From Porphyrobacter sp. SLTP (GTDB taxonomy: Bacteria > Pseudomonadota > Alphaproteobacteria > Sphingomonadales > Sphingomonadaceae), in contig NZ_JAAALE010000009.1 in NCBI RefSeq assembly GCF_009905735.1, positions 78,922 through 142,921 of the forward strand: a stretch of DNA of 64,000 nucleotides. The letters run 5' to 3'. The notes beneath the pieces are model-generated. The model made no database searches, was not told the DNA's origin, and saw nothing but the letters and a program-made list of their open reading frames with translations. Shown one piece after another: positions 1 to 9,687 of the stretch; the first letter of the stretch is position 1; each line of letters starts with the position of its first letter. A program made the position numbers and the translations under genes.

Positions 1-2
1 GC

Positions 3-203
3 CAACAGCGCGGAGACGCGGTGCTCGCCTGCCACGACGGGCAGGGATTGCGGCTCGCCTTGATGCTGCGGGCGGGCGAACTGTCACCTGCTGCGATCGA
101 GCGTCAGCTGCTGCTGGTCGAGCCATCGGGCCGCTTGCCGCGCGGCTTTGGCGGGGTTTCGGCCGACCGCGCGGGCGTGCTGCTGGGCGGCGGCGCGCTG
201 TGA
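3..203 (+). CDS. C-terminal end of an unidentified protein (5' truncated by window edge)
   Basis: Only the last 66 codons are in the window, in the frame that ends with TGA at 201-203. The visible part is Leu/Ala/Gly-rich, with a motif like LLLVEPSGRLPRGFGG near the end, and I do not recognise the family. The stop overlaps the start of the next gene (TGATG, ATG at 203), so the two are translationally coupled and very likely work together with the downstream kinase-like protein. The frame is open to the window edge and codon use is GC3-rich like its neighbours. It could be the sensory or regulatory partner of the kinase, but that is inferred from position only. Confidence 0.6.
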   Translation, partial: QQRGDAVLACHDGQGLRLALMLRAGELSPAAIERQLLLVEPSGRLPRGFGGVSADRAGVLLGGGAL

Positions 204-1612
204 TGAACACCATAGACCGCACGGACGGCCTGTTGGGCGCCTATGGCCTCACCGATGCGCGGGACCGGCTGCTGAGCGCCGATGCGCCGCTCGCGGAATT
301 GCAGGAGCGGTGCGGCGGCGATCTGCCCGGCACCCTGGCGATCCCTGAGCTTCTGGCGCTGGTGCAGCAGGCACGGCGCATGGGACTCAGGATCGCACGG
401 GCCTTCAGCGCCTTTGACGGGGATGCCGAGATTTCCGGTTTCGCCCGCATCCACCCCTTGAGCGATGATGATGGCGGCGGGTGCGAAGTACTGGTCGAGA
501 ACTGGCAGCGCAGCCCGCTGACGCCGCCCAGTGCCCGCGAATTCGCCGAGACAATCGACGCGATTGACCGTGCCACTGCCGAGGTCAGCGCTCGGCTCGA
601 TGCCCGCCAGCGCCTCCAGGTGCTCAGCGCCCGCGCGCCCGATGCCGCCGCGCTTCAGGTCGCCGCTCTGGCCGCGCCCGGTATAGTGTGGAGCGAGTTG
701 GTCGAATTGATCGGCATCGCCCACCAACAGCCGTTGCACTGGCGATTGCTCGACGGGGCGACCTGCCGGTTTGCCGGATCGCAGCGCCACTGGCGCGTGC
801 GGCTGATCCCGCTGGGGACGGATGTGCAGAACCCGGCGGGATTCGAATTGCTGCTGATCGCCGAGGAGCCGCTCACTGCACCGACCGAGCCCGATCCGGC
901 TGAGGACGGCGCACCCGAAACGTCGCCCACGCGGCTTGTCGGCACTGCGCTCACCCCGGTGTTGCGCCAGCCGGTCGCCCGCATCATCGCCAATGCCGAG
1001 ACGATCCGCGCGCGGCTCGCCGGGCCCTTGCGGGACGAATACAGCGAATATGCCGGCACCATCGCCAGCGCCGGGCAGCACCTTTCCGCGATGCTGGACG
1101 ATCTCGCCGATCTCGAAGTGGTCGAGACCCCCGGCTTTGCCACGGCGAAGGAGCCGGTCGATCTGGCGGATGCGGCCATGCGGGCCGCCGGGATACTCGG
1201 CGTGCGCGCGCGCAACCGCGACACCGTGCTGGTGACCGAGGGGGTCCATGCCGAGGCAGTCGCCACAGCCGAGTTCCGGCGGGTGCTCCAGATCCTCATC
1301 AACCTGATCGGCAATGCCATCGCCTATTCGCCCGCAGCGAGCACGGTCACGATCACGGCGCATGGGGTGAGCGAGGGCAGGGTGGCTGTCACCGTTGCCG
1401 ACGAAGGCCCGGGGGTCACGCCCGAACAGGCCGAGCGCATCTTCGATAAGGGCGAACGTCTGGGCCGCGATAGTGACGGCGGGCGAGATCGAGGGTCAGG
1501 CCTCGGCCTCTATATCTCGCGCCGACTGGCCGAGGCGATGGAAGGCAGTTTGACGGTGGAGAGCGCACCGGGCGGCGGAGCGCTGTTCCGGCTCGAACTG
1601 CCGCGCGACTGA
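203..1612 (+). CDS. Histidine-kinase-like protein with intact ATPase domain but no phospho-acceptor His
   Basis: A 469-aa soluble protein with no membrane segment. Residues 1-225 show no recognised domain. Residues about 245-305 form a HisKA-like helical hairpin. About 345-468 is a HATPase_c domain with N-box (NLIGNAIAY), G1 (DEGPGV) and G2 (GSGLGLYIS) all present. In the H-box, where the family has S-H-E-L-R-x-P, this protein reads T-P-V-L-R-Q-P, so Pro252 (codon at 956-958) replaces the phosphorylated His. ATP binding should be preserved while classical autophosphorylation should not. It may be a pseudokinase that binds or allosterically controls a partner, or it may use another acceptor. 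ATG 203 overlaps the upstream stop; an in-frame GTG lies 3 nt earlier. Confidence 0.85.
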   Translation: MNTIDRTDGLLGAYGLTDARDRLLSADAPLAELQERCGGDLPGTLAIPELLALVQQARRMGLRIARAFSAFDGDAEISGFARIHPLSDDDGGGCEVLVENWQRSPLTPPSAREFAETIDAIDRATAEVSARLDARQRLQVLSARAPDAAALQVAALAAPGIVWSELVELIGIAHQQPLHWRLLDGATCRFAGSQRHWRVRLIPLGTDVQNPAGFELLLIAEEPLTAPTEPDPAEDGAPETSPTRLVGTALTPVLRQPVARIIANAETIRARLAGPLRDEYSEYAGTIASAGQHLSAMLDDLADLEVVETPGFATAKEPVDLADAAMRAAGILGVRARNRDTVLVTEGVHAEAVATAEFRRVLQILINLIGNAIAYSPAASTVTITAHGVSEGRVAVTVADEGPGVTPEQAERIFDKGERLGRDSDGGRDRGSGLGLYISRRLAEAMEGSLTVESAPGGGALFRLELPRD

Positions 1613-1635
1613 AACGCCGCGCTGTATTCGCACGC

Positions 1636-1833
1636 TTATGATTTGCCTTGCCGGTATGTGATGAGTGCAAGCAATGCCGCCCCGGCGGCGATCACCGCAA
1701 AACCCCGCACAACCCACTCGCCCTGACCCAGCATGAAGCTGTCCGCGGGCCAAGCCAGCAGCCCGGCACCTTGCAAGGCCCAGATGATGCCCATCGCGAT
1801 CAGGAATATGCCTGCCGCGCGGAGCATCATCAT
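1636..1833 (-). CDS. Small two-helix inner-membrane protein, unknown function
   Basis: A 65-aa protein with two hydrophobic helices: about residues 5-25 (AGIFLIAMGIIWALQG) and about 42-58 (VVRGFAVIAAGAALLALI). They are joined by a short loop containing a WPADSF motif, and the C-terminus is basic. Three consecutive ATG codons open the frame; the first is used here. It sits just upstream of gltA on the other side of the kinase gene and is convergent with that kinase. No catalytic residues are visible. It resembles the many small conserved membrane proteins annotated as hypothetical in Erythrobacteraceae. The family is not identified. Confidence 0.65.
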   Translation of the reverse strand: MMMLRAAGIFLIAMGIIWALQGAGLLAWPADSFMLGQGEWVVRGFAVIAAGAALLALITYRQGKS

Positions 1834-1848
1834 GGGTTTGTTAGGGCC

Positions 1849-3135
1849 TTAGCGCTGGTCGAGCGAGATGTAGTCGCGCTCGGTCGGGCCGGTGTAGAGC
1901 TGGCGCGGACGCCCGATTTTCTGGCCGGGATCGCTGATCATTTCGTTCCACTGCGCCACCCAGCCCACGGTGCGGGCCAGCGCGAAGAGCGCGGTGAACA
2001 TGGTGGTCGGGAAGCCGATCGCCGAGAGGATGATGCCCGAATAGAAATCGACGTTCGGGAACAGCTTCTTCTCGATGAAGTAGGGATCGTTCAGCGCGAT
2101 CTCTTCGAGCCGCAGTGCGGTTTCGAACAGCGGGTCGGTGACCTTCAGCGCCTCGAACACCTCACGCACGGTCTTCTGCATCACCGTCGCGCGCGGGTCG
2201 TAGTTCTTGTACACGCGGTGGCCGAAGCCCATCAGGCGGAACGGATCGTTCTTGTCCTTCGCGCGCTCGATATAGTGCGGGATCTTGTCGGGCGTGCCGA
2301 TTTCCTTGAGCATGTTGAGCGCGGCTTCATTCGCGCCGCCGTGCGCCGGGCCCCACAGACAGGCGATGCCCGCCGCGATGCAGGCGAACGGGTTGGCGCC
2401 CGACGAACCGGCGAGCCGCACGGTCGAGGTCGAAGCGTTCTGTTCGTGATCGGCGTGAAGGATGAAGATGCGGTCAAGCGCACGCTCCACCACTGGGTTC
2501 ACCACATAGGGCTCGGCCGGAACGCCGAAGGTCATGCGCAGGAAGTTGCCGGTGTAGCTCAGCGAATTGTCAGGATAGACGAAGGGCTGGCCGACCGAAT
2601 ACTTGTACGCCATCGCCGCAATCGTTGGCATCTTGGCGATCAAGCGGTGCGAGCTGATCGTCCGGTGCGTGGGATCGGAGATGTCGGTGCTGTCGTGATA
2701 GAACGCCGACAGCGCGCCAACCACGCCGCACATAATCGCCATCGGGTGCGCATCGCGGCGGAACCCGCGGTAGAAGGTCATCAGCTGCTCGTGCAGCATG
2801 GTGTGGCGGGTGATGGTGTAGCTGAAATCGTCGAGCTCGACCTTGCTCGGCAACTCGCCATTGAGCAGCAGGTAGCTGACTTCCATGAAGCTGGAATGTT
2901 CGGCCAGCTGGCCGATCGGGTAGCCGCGGTGCAGCAGCACGCCTTCATCGCCATCGATATAGGTCAGCGCGCTTTCGCAGCTGGCGGTCGAGGTGAAGCC
3001 CGGATCGAAGGTGAACGCCCCGGTTTGGGCGTAGAGCTTGCGGATGTCGATCACATCCGGCCCGGTGCTGCCTTCGAGCACGGAATAGTCGAAGGTATTG
3101 CCCCCGAGTTCGAGTTTCGCCAGCTTGTCTGCCAC
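1849..3135 (-). CDS. gltA: Citrate synthase (type II)
   Basis: Condenses oxaloacetate and acetyl-CoA to citrate, the entry step of the TCA cycle, in the cytoplasm. The 428-aa length is typical of the hexameric type II enzyme. The catalytic triad is visible: His265 in GPAHGGANE, His306 in [14 protein letters not shown] and Asp363 in NVDFYSG. The substrate-binding [10 protein letters not shown] block is also present. The GTG start at 3135 is chosen because it has a GGAG ribosome site 8 nt upstream and gives the family N-terminus ([11 protein letters not shown]); the open frame runs further upstream into gltX sequence without support. It follows gltX by 43 bp on the same strand and is probably co-transcribed, as in many alphaproteobacteria. 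Confidence 0.98.
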   Translation of the reverse strand: MADKLAKLELGGNTFDYSVLEGSTGPDVIDIRKLYAQTGAFTFDPGFTSTASCESALTYIDGDEGVLLHRGYPIGQLAEHSSFMEVSYLLLNGELPSKVELDDFSYTITRHTMLHEQLMTFYRGFRRDAHPMAIMCGVVGALSAFYHDSTDISDPTHRTISSHRLIAKMPTIAAMAYKYSVGQPFVYPDNSLSYTGNFLRMTFGVPAEPYVVNPVVERALDRIFILHADHEQNASTSTVRLAGSSGANPFACIAAGIACLWGPAHGGANEAALNMLKEIGTPDKIPHYIERAKDKNDPFRLMGFGHRVYKNYDPRATVMQKTVREVFEALKVTDPLFETALRLEEIALNDPYFIEKKLFPNVDFYSGIILSAIGFPTTMFTALFALARTVGWVAQWNEMISDPGQKIGRPRQLYTGPTERDYISLDQR

Positions 3136-3178
3136 GATGTTTCTCCTGTCCAAGTTTTCTGCCCCCGCAGCGGCGCGG

Positions 3179-4615
3179 CTACGCAGCCTGTGCGTCGAGC
3201 CGAGCGAGAGCTTCGTCCCGGCCCAAGAGGACCAGTACGTCAAAGATACCGGGTGAGGTGGTCGTCCCGGTCAGCGCCGCGCGCATCGGCTGCGCCAGCT
3301 TGCCAAGTCCCAATCCCTGCTCCTCGGCGAGCGCCTTCGTAGTGGCTTCGAGCGCCTCGCTTGTCCAGTCGTTTTGCGCAGCCAGATGGTCGTGAATTGT
3401 GCGCAGGATCGCGGGCGCATCGCCTTCCAGCAGGGCAGCGGCCTTCTCGGTCATGGCGAGCGGACGCTTTGCGAACAGAAACGCTGCGCCGTCAACTACT
3501 TCATTGAGGTTCTTCGCGCGCACTTTAAGGACCGGCATTGCGCGGGCGAGCAGGTCTTCGTCGGCCGTCTCGCCAATGCGCGCCGCTACCAGCGCGGCAA
3601 GGCGGGCATCCTCGGCCTCGCGCAGGTAATGGCCGTTCAGGTTTTCGAGCTTCTTCATGTCGAAGCGCGACGGGCTCTTGCCGACGCCGGCCAGATCGAA
3701 CAGTTCGACGGCCTCATCGCGCGTGATTTCCTCGCGGTCGCCATGGCCCCAGCCCAAACGCAGCAGGTAATTGAAAAGCGCTTCGGGCAGTATGCCGAAT
3801 TCGTCACGATAGGCCTCAACGCCCAGTGCACCGTGGCGTTTGGAGAGCTTGGCCCCGTCCGAGCCATGGATCAGCGGGATATGGGCATAGACCGGATCGG
3901 GCCAGTTGCCCTCGATAGCGTTCATCGCACGATTGATCGGCAACTGGCGGAACGCGTTGTTGAGGTGATCGTCACCGCGGATAACGTGAGTCACGCCCAT
4001 GTCGTGATCATCGACCACCACCGCGAGCATATAGGTCGGCGTCCCGTCCGCGCGCAGGATGATGTAATCGTCGATTTCCTCGTTCCTGACCGTCACAGCA
4101 CCCTGCACCTGATCGTGAATGGTGACTTCACCCTCGGTCGGGGTCTTGAGGCGGATGGTGAAAGGCGCGCCTTCCGGGGCCTCGGCAGGATCGCGGTCGC
4201 GCCAACGCCCGTCATAGCGCAGTGGTTGCTTGTTCATGCGCTGGTCGTTGCGCATCGCTTCAAGCTCTTCGGGGGTGGCAAAGCACCTGTAAGCGTGGCC
4301 TGCGTTGAGCAGTTGCCACGCGACCTCGGCATGGCGCTCGGCCCGGTCGGACTGGAACACCGGCGGCGCATCGTAATCGAGCCCGAGCCAATCGAGCCCG
4401 TCGATGATCGCATCAATCGCCGCCTGCGTGGAACGCTTGGCGTCGGTATCCTCGATCCGCAGCAGCGTGCGACCACCGTGGTGGCGGGCATACAGCCAGT
4501 TGAACAGCGCGGTACGCGCGCCGCCGATATGCAGGAACCCGGTGGGCGAGGGCGCGAAGCGGGTCACGACTTCGCCTGGCGCGCTTGCGAGGGGGGTGCT
4601 GCTTTCGCTTGCCAT
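3179..4615 (-). CDS. gltX: Glutamate--tRNA ligase
   Basis: Charges tRNA(Glu), and in many alphaproteobacteria also tRNA(Gln) for later amidation, with glutamate. It is a 478-aa class I synthetase. The HIGH-type signature is [15 protein letters not shown] at residues 27-41 and the KMSKS-type loop is KLSKRHG about residue 250. An anticodon-binding helical domain follows. ATG 4615 is chosen because an AGGAAG site precedes it and the upstream in-frame extension has no family similarity. It is divergent from comEC across a 66-bp gap that carries a 13-bp palindrome, and is followed by gltA. Confidence 0.97.
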   Translation of the reverse strand: MASESSTPLASAPGEVVTRFAPSPTGFLHIGGARTALFNWLYARHHGGRTLLRIEDTDAKRSTQAAIDAIIDGLDWLGLDYDAPPVFQSDRAERHAEVAWQLLNAGHAYRCFATPEELEAMRNDQRMNKQPLRYDGRWRDRDPAEAPEGAPFTIRLKTPTEGEVTIHDQVQGAVTVRNEEIDDYIILRADGTPTYMLAVVVDDHDMGVTHVIRGDDHLNNAFRQLPINRAMNAIEGNWPDPVYAHIPLIHGSDGAKLSKRHGALGVEAYRDEFGILPEALFNYLLRLGWGHGDREEITRDEAVELFDLAGVGKSPSRFDMKKLENLNGHYLREAEDARLAALVAARIGETADEDLLARAMPVLKVRAKNLNEVVDGAAFLFAKRPLAMTEKAAALLEGDAPAILRTIHDHLAAQNDWTSEALEATTKALAEEQGLGLGKLAQPMRAALTGTTTSPGIFDVLVLLGRDEALARLDAQAA

Positions 4616-4681
4616 TGGCTTCGACTTCCTGTTCAATTTGAACGGCTTGGGCGCCTTCCGGGCCTGTCGGGGGACAAGCCG

Positions 4682-7054
4682 ATGCGCGATGTGCCGATCA
4701 TTCCGATGGGAGAGGACCCGGGTGGCCTGATTAGCCCCGGAGAACCGACGCCGCGCCCTTGGCAAACCCTACGGCGATTGTCCAGCACCCGAGGTCTCGG
4801 CGGGCGGATGCTCGACGGGGCGGAACGCTTTCTGGGAGAGGCCGGCTTCGACCGTGCGCCGTGGCTGGCGGTGGTGTTCGCGCTCGGGATTATCACATGG
4901 TTCGTGCTCCCCGAGGCGTCGCACTGGATCGCAGCCATGGCTTTGGGAGCCGCGCTCGTGCTGGCGACACTGGCGGTGTGGCCGATGGGGAGTATCGCGG
5001 ACGAAACCCGCGCCAACCTGCGTCTCGCTCTGATCCTGTGCGGGCTGGTGTTTGCGGGCGGGATTGCGACGGTGTGGGCCCGCTCGGCGATTGTCGGGGC
5101 GACGCCGATTGCTGGGCCGGTTGTCGCACTGCTGCAAGGCCGCGTGCTGGCGCGCGAGGACCAGCCTGCGGATGAGAGGTTGCGGCTGACGCTGGCGGTG
5201 CGGCTGCCGGCGGAGGGCACCGAGAGCGCAACGGCGCGGAAGGTCAGGGTCAACGTGCCCTTGGCGGCGCTGGGCGAGCGGGGCGCGCCTGCGGGCCTTG
5301 CCGAAGGGGCAATGGTACGATTGCGCGCCAGGCTTATGCCCCCGGCGAGCCCGATGCTACCCGGCAGTTACGACTTTGCGCGGGCGGCGTGGTTCAAGGG
5401 GCTGGCGGCCACGGGAACCATGGTCGGCCCCCTGACGCTCGTTCGGCCTGCCCCCGAAGACACGGGTATTGCCAGCGTGCAGCGTTGGCTTTCGGCCTAT
5501 ATGCGCGGCCGGGTCGAAGGGTCGCCGGGAGCGATTGCGGCAGCCTTTGCCAGCGGTGACCGTGGCGGGATCGCCGAGGCGGACGAGGTGGCGATGCGCG
5601 ATTCGGGCCTCACTCACCTGCTCTCCATCAGCGGGCTGCATGTGAGCGCGGTTATCGCGGCGGCCTATTTCGCCGCGCTGCGCTTGCTGGCGCTGTGGCC
5701 CGCGCTGGCCTTGCGGGTGCGGCTGCCGGTGGTGGCAGCCGGGATCGGGGCGCTGGCGGGGATCGGATATACACTGCTGACCGGTGCCGAAGTGCCGACG
5801 GTCCGCAGCTGCATTGCGGCGCTGCTGGTGCTCGGCGCGCTGGCGCTGGGGCGGGATGCGCTCTCGCTCAGGATGGTGGCGGTGGCAGCGGGCTTCGTGC
5901 TCCTGCTCTGGCCCGAGAGCGCGATCGGTCCGAGCTTCCAGATGAGCTTTGCCGCGGTGCTGGCGATCATCGCCCTGTCGAACAGCGCGCCGGTCCGCGC
6001 CTTTCTCGCCCCGCGCGAGGAGCCGTGGTTGGCGCGCACCGGACGGCAGGTGGTGATGCTGTTTGTGACCGGGGTGGTGATCGAACTCGCACTCATGCCG
6101 ATCGTGCTGTTCCATTTTCACCGAGCCGGAATGTATGGCGCGGTAGCCAATGTCATCGCGATACCCTTGGTTACATTTGTATCCATGCCGCTGATTGCGC
6201 TGGGTTTGTTCCTCGATCTGGTGGGGCTGGGTGGCCCGGTGTGGTGGTTGGTCGAACGCTCGCTCTCGCTGCTGCTGGCCATTGCCCATGTCACGGCTGG
6301 GCAGGCGGGGGCGGTGACGCTGATGCCGCAGATCAGCGGTTTCGTGGTCGGTCTGTTTGCAGCGGGTGGGCTATGGCTTGCGCTCTGGCGCGGGCCGGTG
6401 CGGCTCGCGGGGCTGGTGCCAGTAACGGTGGCGAGCGTGATGGTGGCGCTCACCCCGATCCCCGATCTCTTGGTGGCAGGTGACGGGCAGCAGGTGGGCA
6501 TCACTGTCCCCGGTCCTGATGGATCGCGGCAGCTGCTGTCTCTGCGCGATAGCCGCTCGTCCTACACTCGCGATAATCTGATGGAGATTGCCGGCGTCGC
6601 GGCCGAGCCTGTGCCGCTGACGGATTGGGACGGGGCGCATTGTTCTTCGGCGTTCTGCACGCTGATCCTGAACCGCGGCGGGCGGGATTGGGTTCTCCTG
6701 CTCGGGCGGGGGCGCGAGCAGGTCGAGGAACGCGCCTTGGCTGCAGCCTGCGCCGAGGCGGATGTGATTGTATCAGAGCGGTTTCTCCCCCGCTCCTGTC
6801 GCCCGCGCTGGCTCAAGGCGGATCGGCGCTATCTGCGCCAAAGTGGCGGACTGTCTATCGATCTTGCCAGCCAGACGATCACCACGGTCTCAGCGGGGCA
6901 GGGATCGCATGGCTGGTGGCGGATCGAGGACAATCGCCCCCGCCGCGCTCTGCCGGCAACCGCGATAAGTCCAGACACAAAGGGGTCTAATCTGGGCCAA
7001 GCACAGCATGGCGGGGGTTTAGACGCAGCAAGGCCGCCTCAAGGGGTTCCCTGA
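4682..7054 (+). CDS. comEC: ComEC/Rec2-family competence membrane protein
   Basis: A 790-aa multi-pass inner-membrane protein of the family that forms the DNA-uptake channel in competent bacteria. It has N-terminal hydrophobic helices (about 60-130), a soluble OB-like stretch (about 140-260), and then the Competence domain with its signature [14 protein letters not shown] near residue 308 and further helices. The C-terminal soluble region (about 600-790) sits where a metallo-beta-lactamase-like domain is found in other ComEC proteins, but no HxHxDH motif is visible, so it is degenerate here. ATG 4682 is preceded by a GGGGGA site. Long open frame upstream of it is antisense to gltX and was not used. 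The gene is a conserved neighbour of lexA and gltX; actual competence cannot be inferred. Confidence 0.93.
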   Translation: MRDVPIIPMGEDPGGLISPGEPTPRPWQTLRRLSSTRGLGGRMLDGAERFLGEAGFDRAPWLAVVFALGIITWFVLPEASHWIAAMALGAALVLATLAVWPMGSIADETRANLRLALILCGLVFAGGIATVWARSAIVGATPIAGPVVALLQGRVLAREDQPADERLRLTLAVRLPAEGTESATARKVRVNVPLAALGERGAPAGLAEGAMVRLRARLMPPASPMLPGSYDFARAAWFKGLAATGTMVGPLTLVRPAPEDTGIASVQRWLSAYMRGRVEGSPGAIAAAFASGDRGGIAEADEVAMRDSGLTHLLSISGLHVSAVIAAAYFAALRLLALWPALALRVRLPVVAAGIGALAGIGYTLLTGAEVPTVRSCIAALLVLGALALGRDALSLRMVAVAAGFVLLLWPESAIGPSFQMSFAAVLAIIALSNSAPVRAFLAPREEPWLARTGRQVVMLFVTGVVIELALMPIVLFHFHRAGMYGAVANVIAIPLVTFVSMPLIALGLFLDLVGLGGPVWWLVERSLSLLLAIAHVTAGQAGAVTLMPQISGFVVGLFAAGGLWLALWRGPVRLAGLVPVTVASVMVALTPIPDLLVAGDGQQVGITVPGPDGSRQLLSLRDSRSSYTRDNLMEIAGVAAEPVPLTDWDGAHCSSAFCTLILNRGGRDWVLLLGRGREQVEERALAAACAEADVIVSERFLPRSCRPRWLKADRRYLRQSGGLSIDLASQTITTVSAGQGSHGWWRIEDNRPRRALPATAISPDTKGSNLGQAQHGGGLDAARPPQGVP

Positions 7055-7062
7055 CGCGGCCT
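7031..7062 (+). terminator. Hairpin at the comEC 3' end
   Basis: AGGCCGC at 7031-7037 pairs with GCGGCCT at 7056-7062, and an inner AAGGG/CCCT pairing strengthens the stem. It straddles the comEC stop and is followed by a weakly T-rich stretch. It may end comEC transcription or, read from the other side, help end lexA transcription. Confidence 0.45.
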
Positions 7063-7141
7063 CACATTTCTCTACGCGTTTGCAATCAAAGACTATTCAC
7101 TAGCCAAAGCACGCTTGGCATCCGCCAGTCGCGTCAGCGCA

Positions 7142-7834
7142 TCAGTGATAGCGCCGCAGCAACCCTGCCAGCTTGCCCTGCACTTCAACTTCGTCGGGGC
7201 GGTAGAATTGCGGATCATAAGCCGCATTGGCCGGATCGAGCCGCACCTGACTGCCCTCGCGCCGCAGGTACTTGAGCGTCGCTTCCTCGCCGCGCACCAG
7301 CGCGACCACGATCTCGCCGTCACGGGCGGTGTTTGTCCGCCGCACCAGCGCGAAGTCGCCATCAAAGATCCCGGCCTCGACCATCGAATCCCCTGACACT
7401 TCGAGCGCATAGTGCTCACCCGGCCCAAGCAGTGCAGCCGGTACCGGCAAGGTGGTCTGGCCTTCCAGCGCCTCGATCGGGGCACCAGCCGCGATCCGGC
7501 CATGCAACGGCAGCTCGATCACATCATTCGCGGCGATCGCTTCGGCAACGCGCGGGGCGGGCGGAACCATTGGCACCACGTTGTCACCCGCAGACGCAGC
7601 GGCGCGGGCCGGGGTGGCATCTTCAGGCTGACGGATCACTTCCAGCGCGCGTGCCCGGTTAGGCAGGCGGCGCAGGAAGCCGCGTTCTTCCAGAGCGGAA
7701 ATCAGCCGGTGCACGCCCGACTTGCTCTTCAGATCGAGCGCTTCCTTCATTTCCTCGAAACTTGGCGAGATCCCGGTCTCCTCCAGCCGCTGCTGAATGA
7801 AACGGATCAACTCGTGCTGCTTGGCCGTCAGCAT
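7142..7834 (-). CDS. lexA: LexA repressor of the SOS response
   Basis: A 230-aa autocleaving repressor. The N-terminal winged helix (about 1-65; [12 protein letters not shown]...[18 protein letters not shown]) binds DNA. A linker of about 40 residues, longer than the E. coli one, leads to the peptidase S24 domain. The cleavage site is Ala116-Gly117 (IAAGAP). The catalytic dyad is Ser150 (SGDSM) and Lys188 (ATLKYL). The gene has its own promoter region: a GAAC-N7-GAAC SOS box lies 132 nt upstream of the start (7966-7980), so autoregulation is expected. It follows moeA by 201 bp in the same direction and is convergent with comEC. Confidence 0.97.
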   Translation of the reverse strand: MLTAKQHELIRFIQQRLEETGISPSFEEMKEALDLKSKSGVHRLISALEERGFLRRLPNRARALEVIRQPEDATPARAAASAGDNVVPMVPPAPRVAEAIAANDVIELPLHGRIAAGAPIEALEGQTTLPVPAALLGPGEHYALEVSGDSMVEAGIFDGDFALVRRTNTARDGEIVVALVRGEEATLKYLRREGSQVRLDPANAAYDPQFYRPDEVEVQGKLAGLLRRYH

Positions 7835-7965
7835 GGATCAAATCTCCCTTGGTCGCATTCACGCCCAGCCCATCGGCCAGGCGCCAGTCCCACTTGTGCT
7901 CCAAGAGGCACCCGCGCCGGTCAGCGCGTGGTGCGTTGCATGCACGTTCGATCCGCCATTAAGGT

Positions 7966-7980
7966 GAACGAACAAGGAAC
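7966..7980 (-). promoter_or_regulatory. SOS (LexA) box of lexA
   Basis: On the minus strand this reads GTTC, seven bases, GTTC, an exact match to the alphaproteobacterial LexA operator. It lies in the 201-bp gap between moeA and lexA, 132 nt upstream of the lexA start. Confidence 0.85.
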
Positions 7981-8035
7981 AATTAGGCAACTCAATGGGA
8001 GGTGTCAAGCGCGCCTTGCGCCAAACCCGCGCATT

Positions 8036-9217
8036 TCAGCCATTTTGGAGCTTGAACACCGGAACAGGCTCGCCCGCCTGAAGGGCTGGCGAATGCGCCG
8101 GGCGGTCAATCAGGCAATCGGCCTCGGCCAAGGCAGACAGCGCGGAGGAATCCTGCGATCCGGCCAGCCGCACACTGTCGCCCTCGCGCACCGCGCGCAG
8201 AAATTCGCGCCGGGGCCCGATGGCGGGCAGGTCTTCGCCTGCACGCAAGGTCTCGGGGCGGGGCAGGGGATCGGGATCACCCTGGCTCGCGCGGATCAGC
8301 GGCAAGGCGAACAGCAGCGCGGTGACGAAGCTGGAGACCGGATTGCCCGGCAGGCCCAGCACCACCTGCGAACCGCGCGTGGCGACCAGCAGCGGTTTGC
8401 CCGGCTTGATCGCGATCTTCCAGAAGGCGATCTGCGCGCCCCAATCGGTCAGCGCGGGTTTGATGAGGTCATGATCGCCGACCGACGCGCCGCCCGAGGT
8501 GATGAGGATGTCGGCCGCTTCGGCCCGTGCCAGGGCTGCGGCGAGCGCGGCGCGATCATCGGGGACGGGACCGATGCGAGTCACCTCGCAGCCCAAGGGC
8601 GCGATCAGGGCGGCAATCATTGCGCCGTTGCTGGCAGGGATCTGGTGGGGGAGGCACTGGGCCGGGTCGCTCGCGAGTTCGTCCCCGCTGTCCATCACCG
8701 CAACGCGAATGGGGCGGGTGACGGTGACCTGCCCATGCCCGGCGGCGAGCGCCAGTGCCATGCGGCCCGCGGTGATGCGCGTGCCGCGCGTCAGAAGCAG
8801 GTCGCCGCTGCGAAAATCGAACCCGGCCATGCGGATATGGCGACCGGGCGGGGGCATTTCGGTGGCGGTGATAGTGCTCTCGGCGCGCACGGCATCTTCC
8901 TGAAGCAGCACCCGGTCCGCGCCTTCGGGCACGATCGCCCCGGTCGAGATCCGCACGCATTCGCCTGGGATAAGCGTGCCGGGGAAGGGCGCACCGGCAC
9001 GGCTTTCGCCGACCAGGGTCCACGGCCCTTCGCCGGGGCTGAGTGCATAGCCGTCCATTGCCGACAGGTCGGCCGCAGGCTGGGTGCGGGCCGCGCGGAT
9101 ATCCTCGGCAATGATGCGGCCGAGCGCCGCTTCGGTCGGGATTGATTGCAGCGGCAGCAGCGGGGCCAGCGCCAGCAGACGGGCCTGCGCTTGTTCGAGG
9201 CCCAGCAGCTCGCTCAA
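8036..9217 (-). CDS. moeA: Molybdopterin molybdenumtransferase
   Basis: Inserts molybdate into adenylated molybdopterin, the last step of Mo-cofactor synthesis. It is a 393-aa protein. The MoeA N-terminal region contains [10 protein letters not shown] (about residue 50) and the [10 protein letters not shown] motif. The MPT-binding core contains [12 protein letters not shown] and the KPGKPL loop, followed by the C-terminal beta domain. The start is TTG at 9217, overlapping the moaC stop by 4 bp (TTGA), so translation is probably coupled. It forms a pair with moaC inside the trp-moa operon, upstream of lexA. Confidence 0.95.
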   Translation of the reverse strand: MSELLGLEQAQARLLALAPLLPLQSIPTEAALGRIIAEDIRAARTQPAADLSAMDGYALSPGEGPWTLVGESRAGAPFPGTLIPGECVRISTGAIVPEGADRVLLQEDAVRAESTITATEMPPPGRHIRMAGFDFRSGDLLLTRGTRITAGRMALALAAGHGQVTVTRPIRVAVMDSGDELASDPAQCLPHQIPASNGAMIAALIAPLGCEVTRIGPVPDDRAALAAALARAEAADILITSGGASVGDHDLIKPALTDWGAQIAFWKIAIKPGKPLLVATRGSQVVLGLPGNPVSSFVTALLFALPLIRASQGDPDPLPRPETLRAGEDLPAIGPRREFLRAVREGDSVRLAGSQDSSALSALAEADCLIDRPAHSPALQAGEPVPVFKLQNG

Positions 9218-9687
9218 AGGGGTGCGTTCCAGTCACCCGACTTGCCACCGGACTTGGCGATCAGGCGGATGTCGGAGATGACCATGCCCTTGTCGATCGC
9301 CTTGGCCATGTCATAGATTGTGAGGAGTGCGACAGAAACCGCTGTCATCGCTTCCATTTCGACGCCGGTTCGACCAGTCAGCGAGGCGGTGGCCGTCGCA
9401 CGGATAGCGCCGTCTTCATAGGCGAAATCCACGCTCACCGCTTCCAGCCCGAGCGGGTGGCACAGCGGGATCAGCTCACCGGTGCGTTTGGCCGCCATGA
9501 TCCCGGCGATGCGCGCCGTGCCGAGCACGTCACCCTTGGGCGCGTTGCCGTGGCGGATGGCTTCGAGAACCTCGGCCGACATCATGATCCGTCCCGACGC
9601 GACCGCGCGGCGCTGTGTCTGCGGCTTGCCGCCCACATCGACCATATGCGCCGCGCCGTCGCTGTCGAGGTGGGTGAGCTTGCTCAT
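9214..9687 (-). CDS. moaC: Cyclic pyranopterin monophosphate synthase
   Basis: Works with MoaA to turn GTP into cyclic pyranopterin monophosphate, the first intermediate of Mo-cofactor synthesis. The 157-aa length is standard. Family motifs are visible: MVDVGGKP near residue 15, [23 protein letters not shown] in mid-protein and [22 protein letters not shown] lysine in KAIDKGM lies where the family has its catalytic loop. The ATG at 9687 overlaps the trpC stop by 4 bp and the stop overlaps the moeA start. No moaA is in the window. Confidence 0.96.
   Translation of the reverse strand: MSKLTHLDSDGAAHMVDVGGKPQTQRRAVASGRIMMSAEVLEAIRHGNAPKGDVLGTARIAGIMAAKRTGELIPLCHPLGLEAVSVDFAYEDGAIRATATASLTGRTGVEMEAMTAVSVALLTIYDMAKAIDKGMVISDIRLIAKSGGKSGDWNAPL

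Noticed and set aside
104..1363. 419-aa open frame antisense to the kinase-like gene
   Set aside because: Arg/Gly/His-rich translation typical of the reverse complement of a GC-rich gene; no domain; the sense gene has clear kinase motifs.
1648..3342. 564-aa open frame antisense to gltA
   Set aside because: Mirrors citrate synthase coding sequence; composition is a GC-skew artefact.
3374..4681. Upstream extension of the comEC frame by 436 codons
   Set aside because: It is antisense to gltX and has no homology; the ComEC family start fits ATG 4682.
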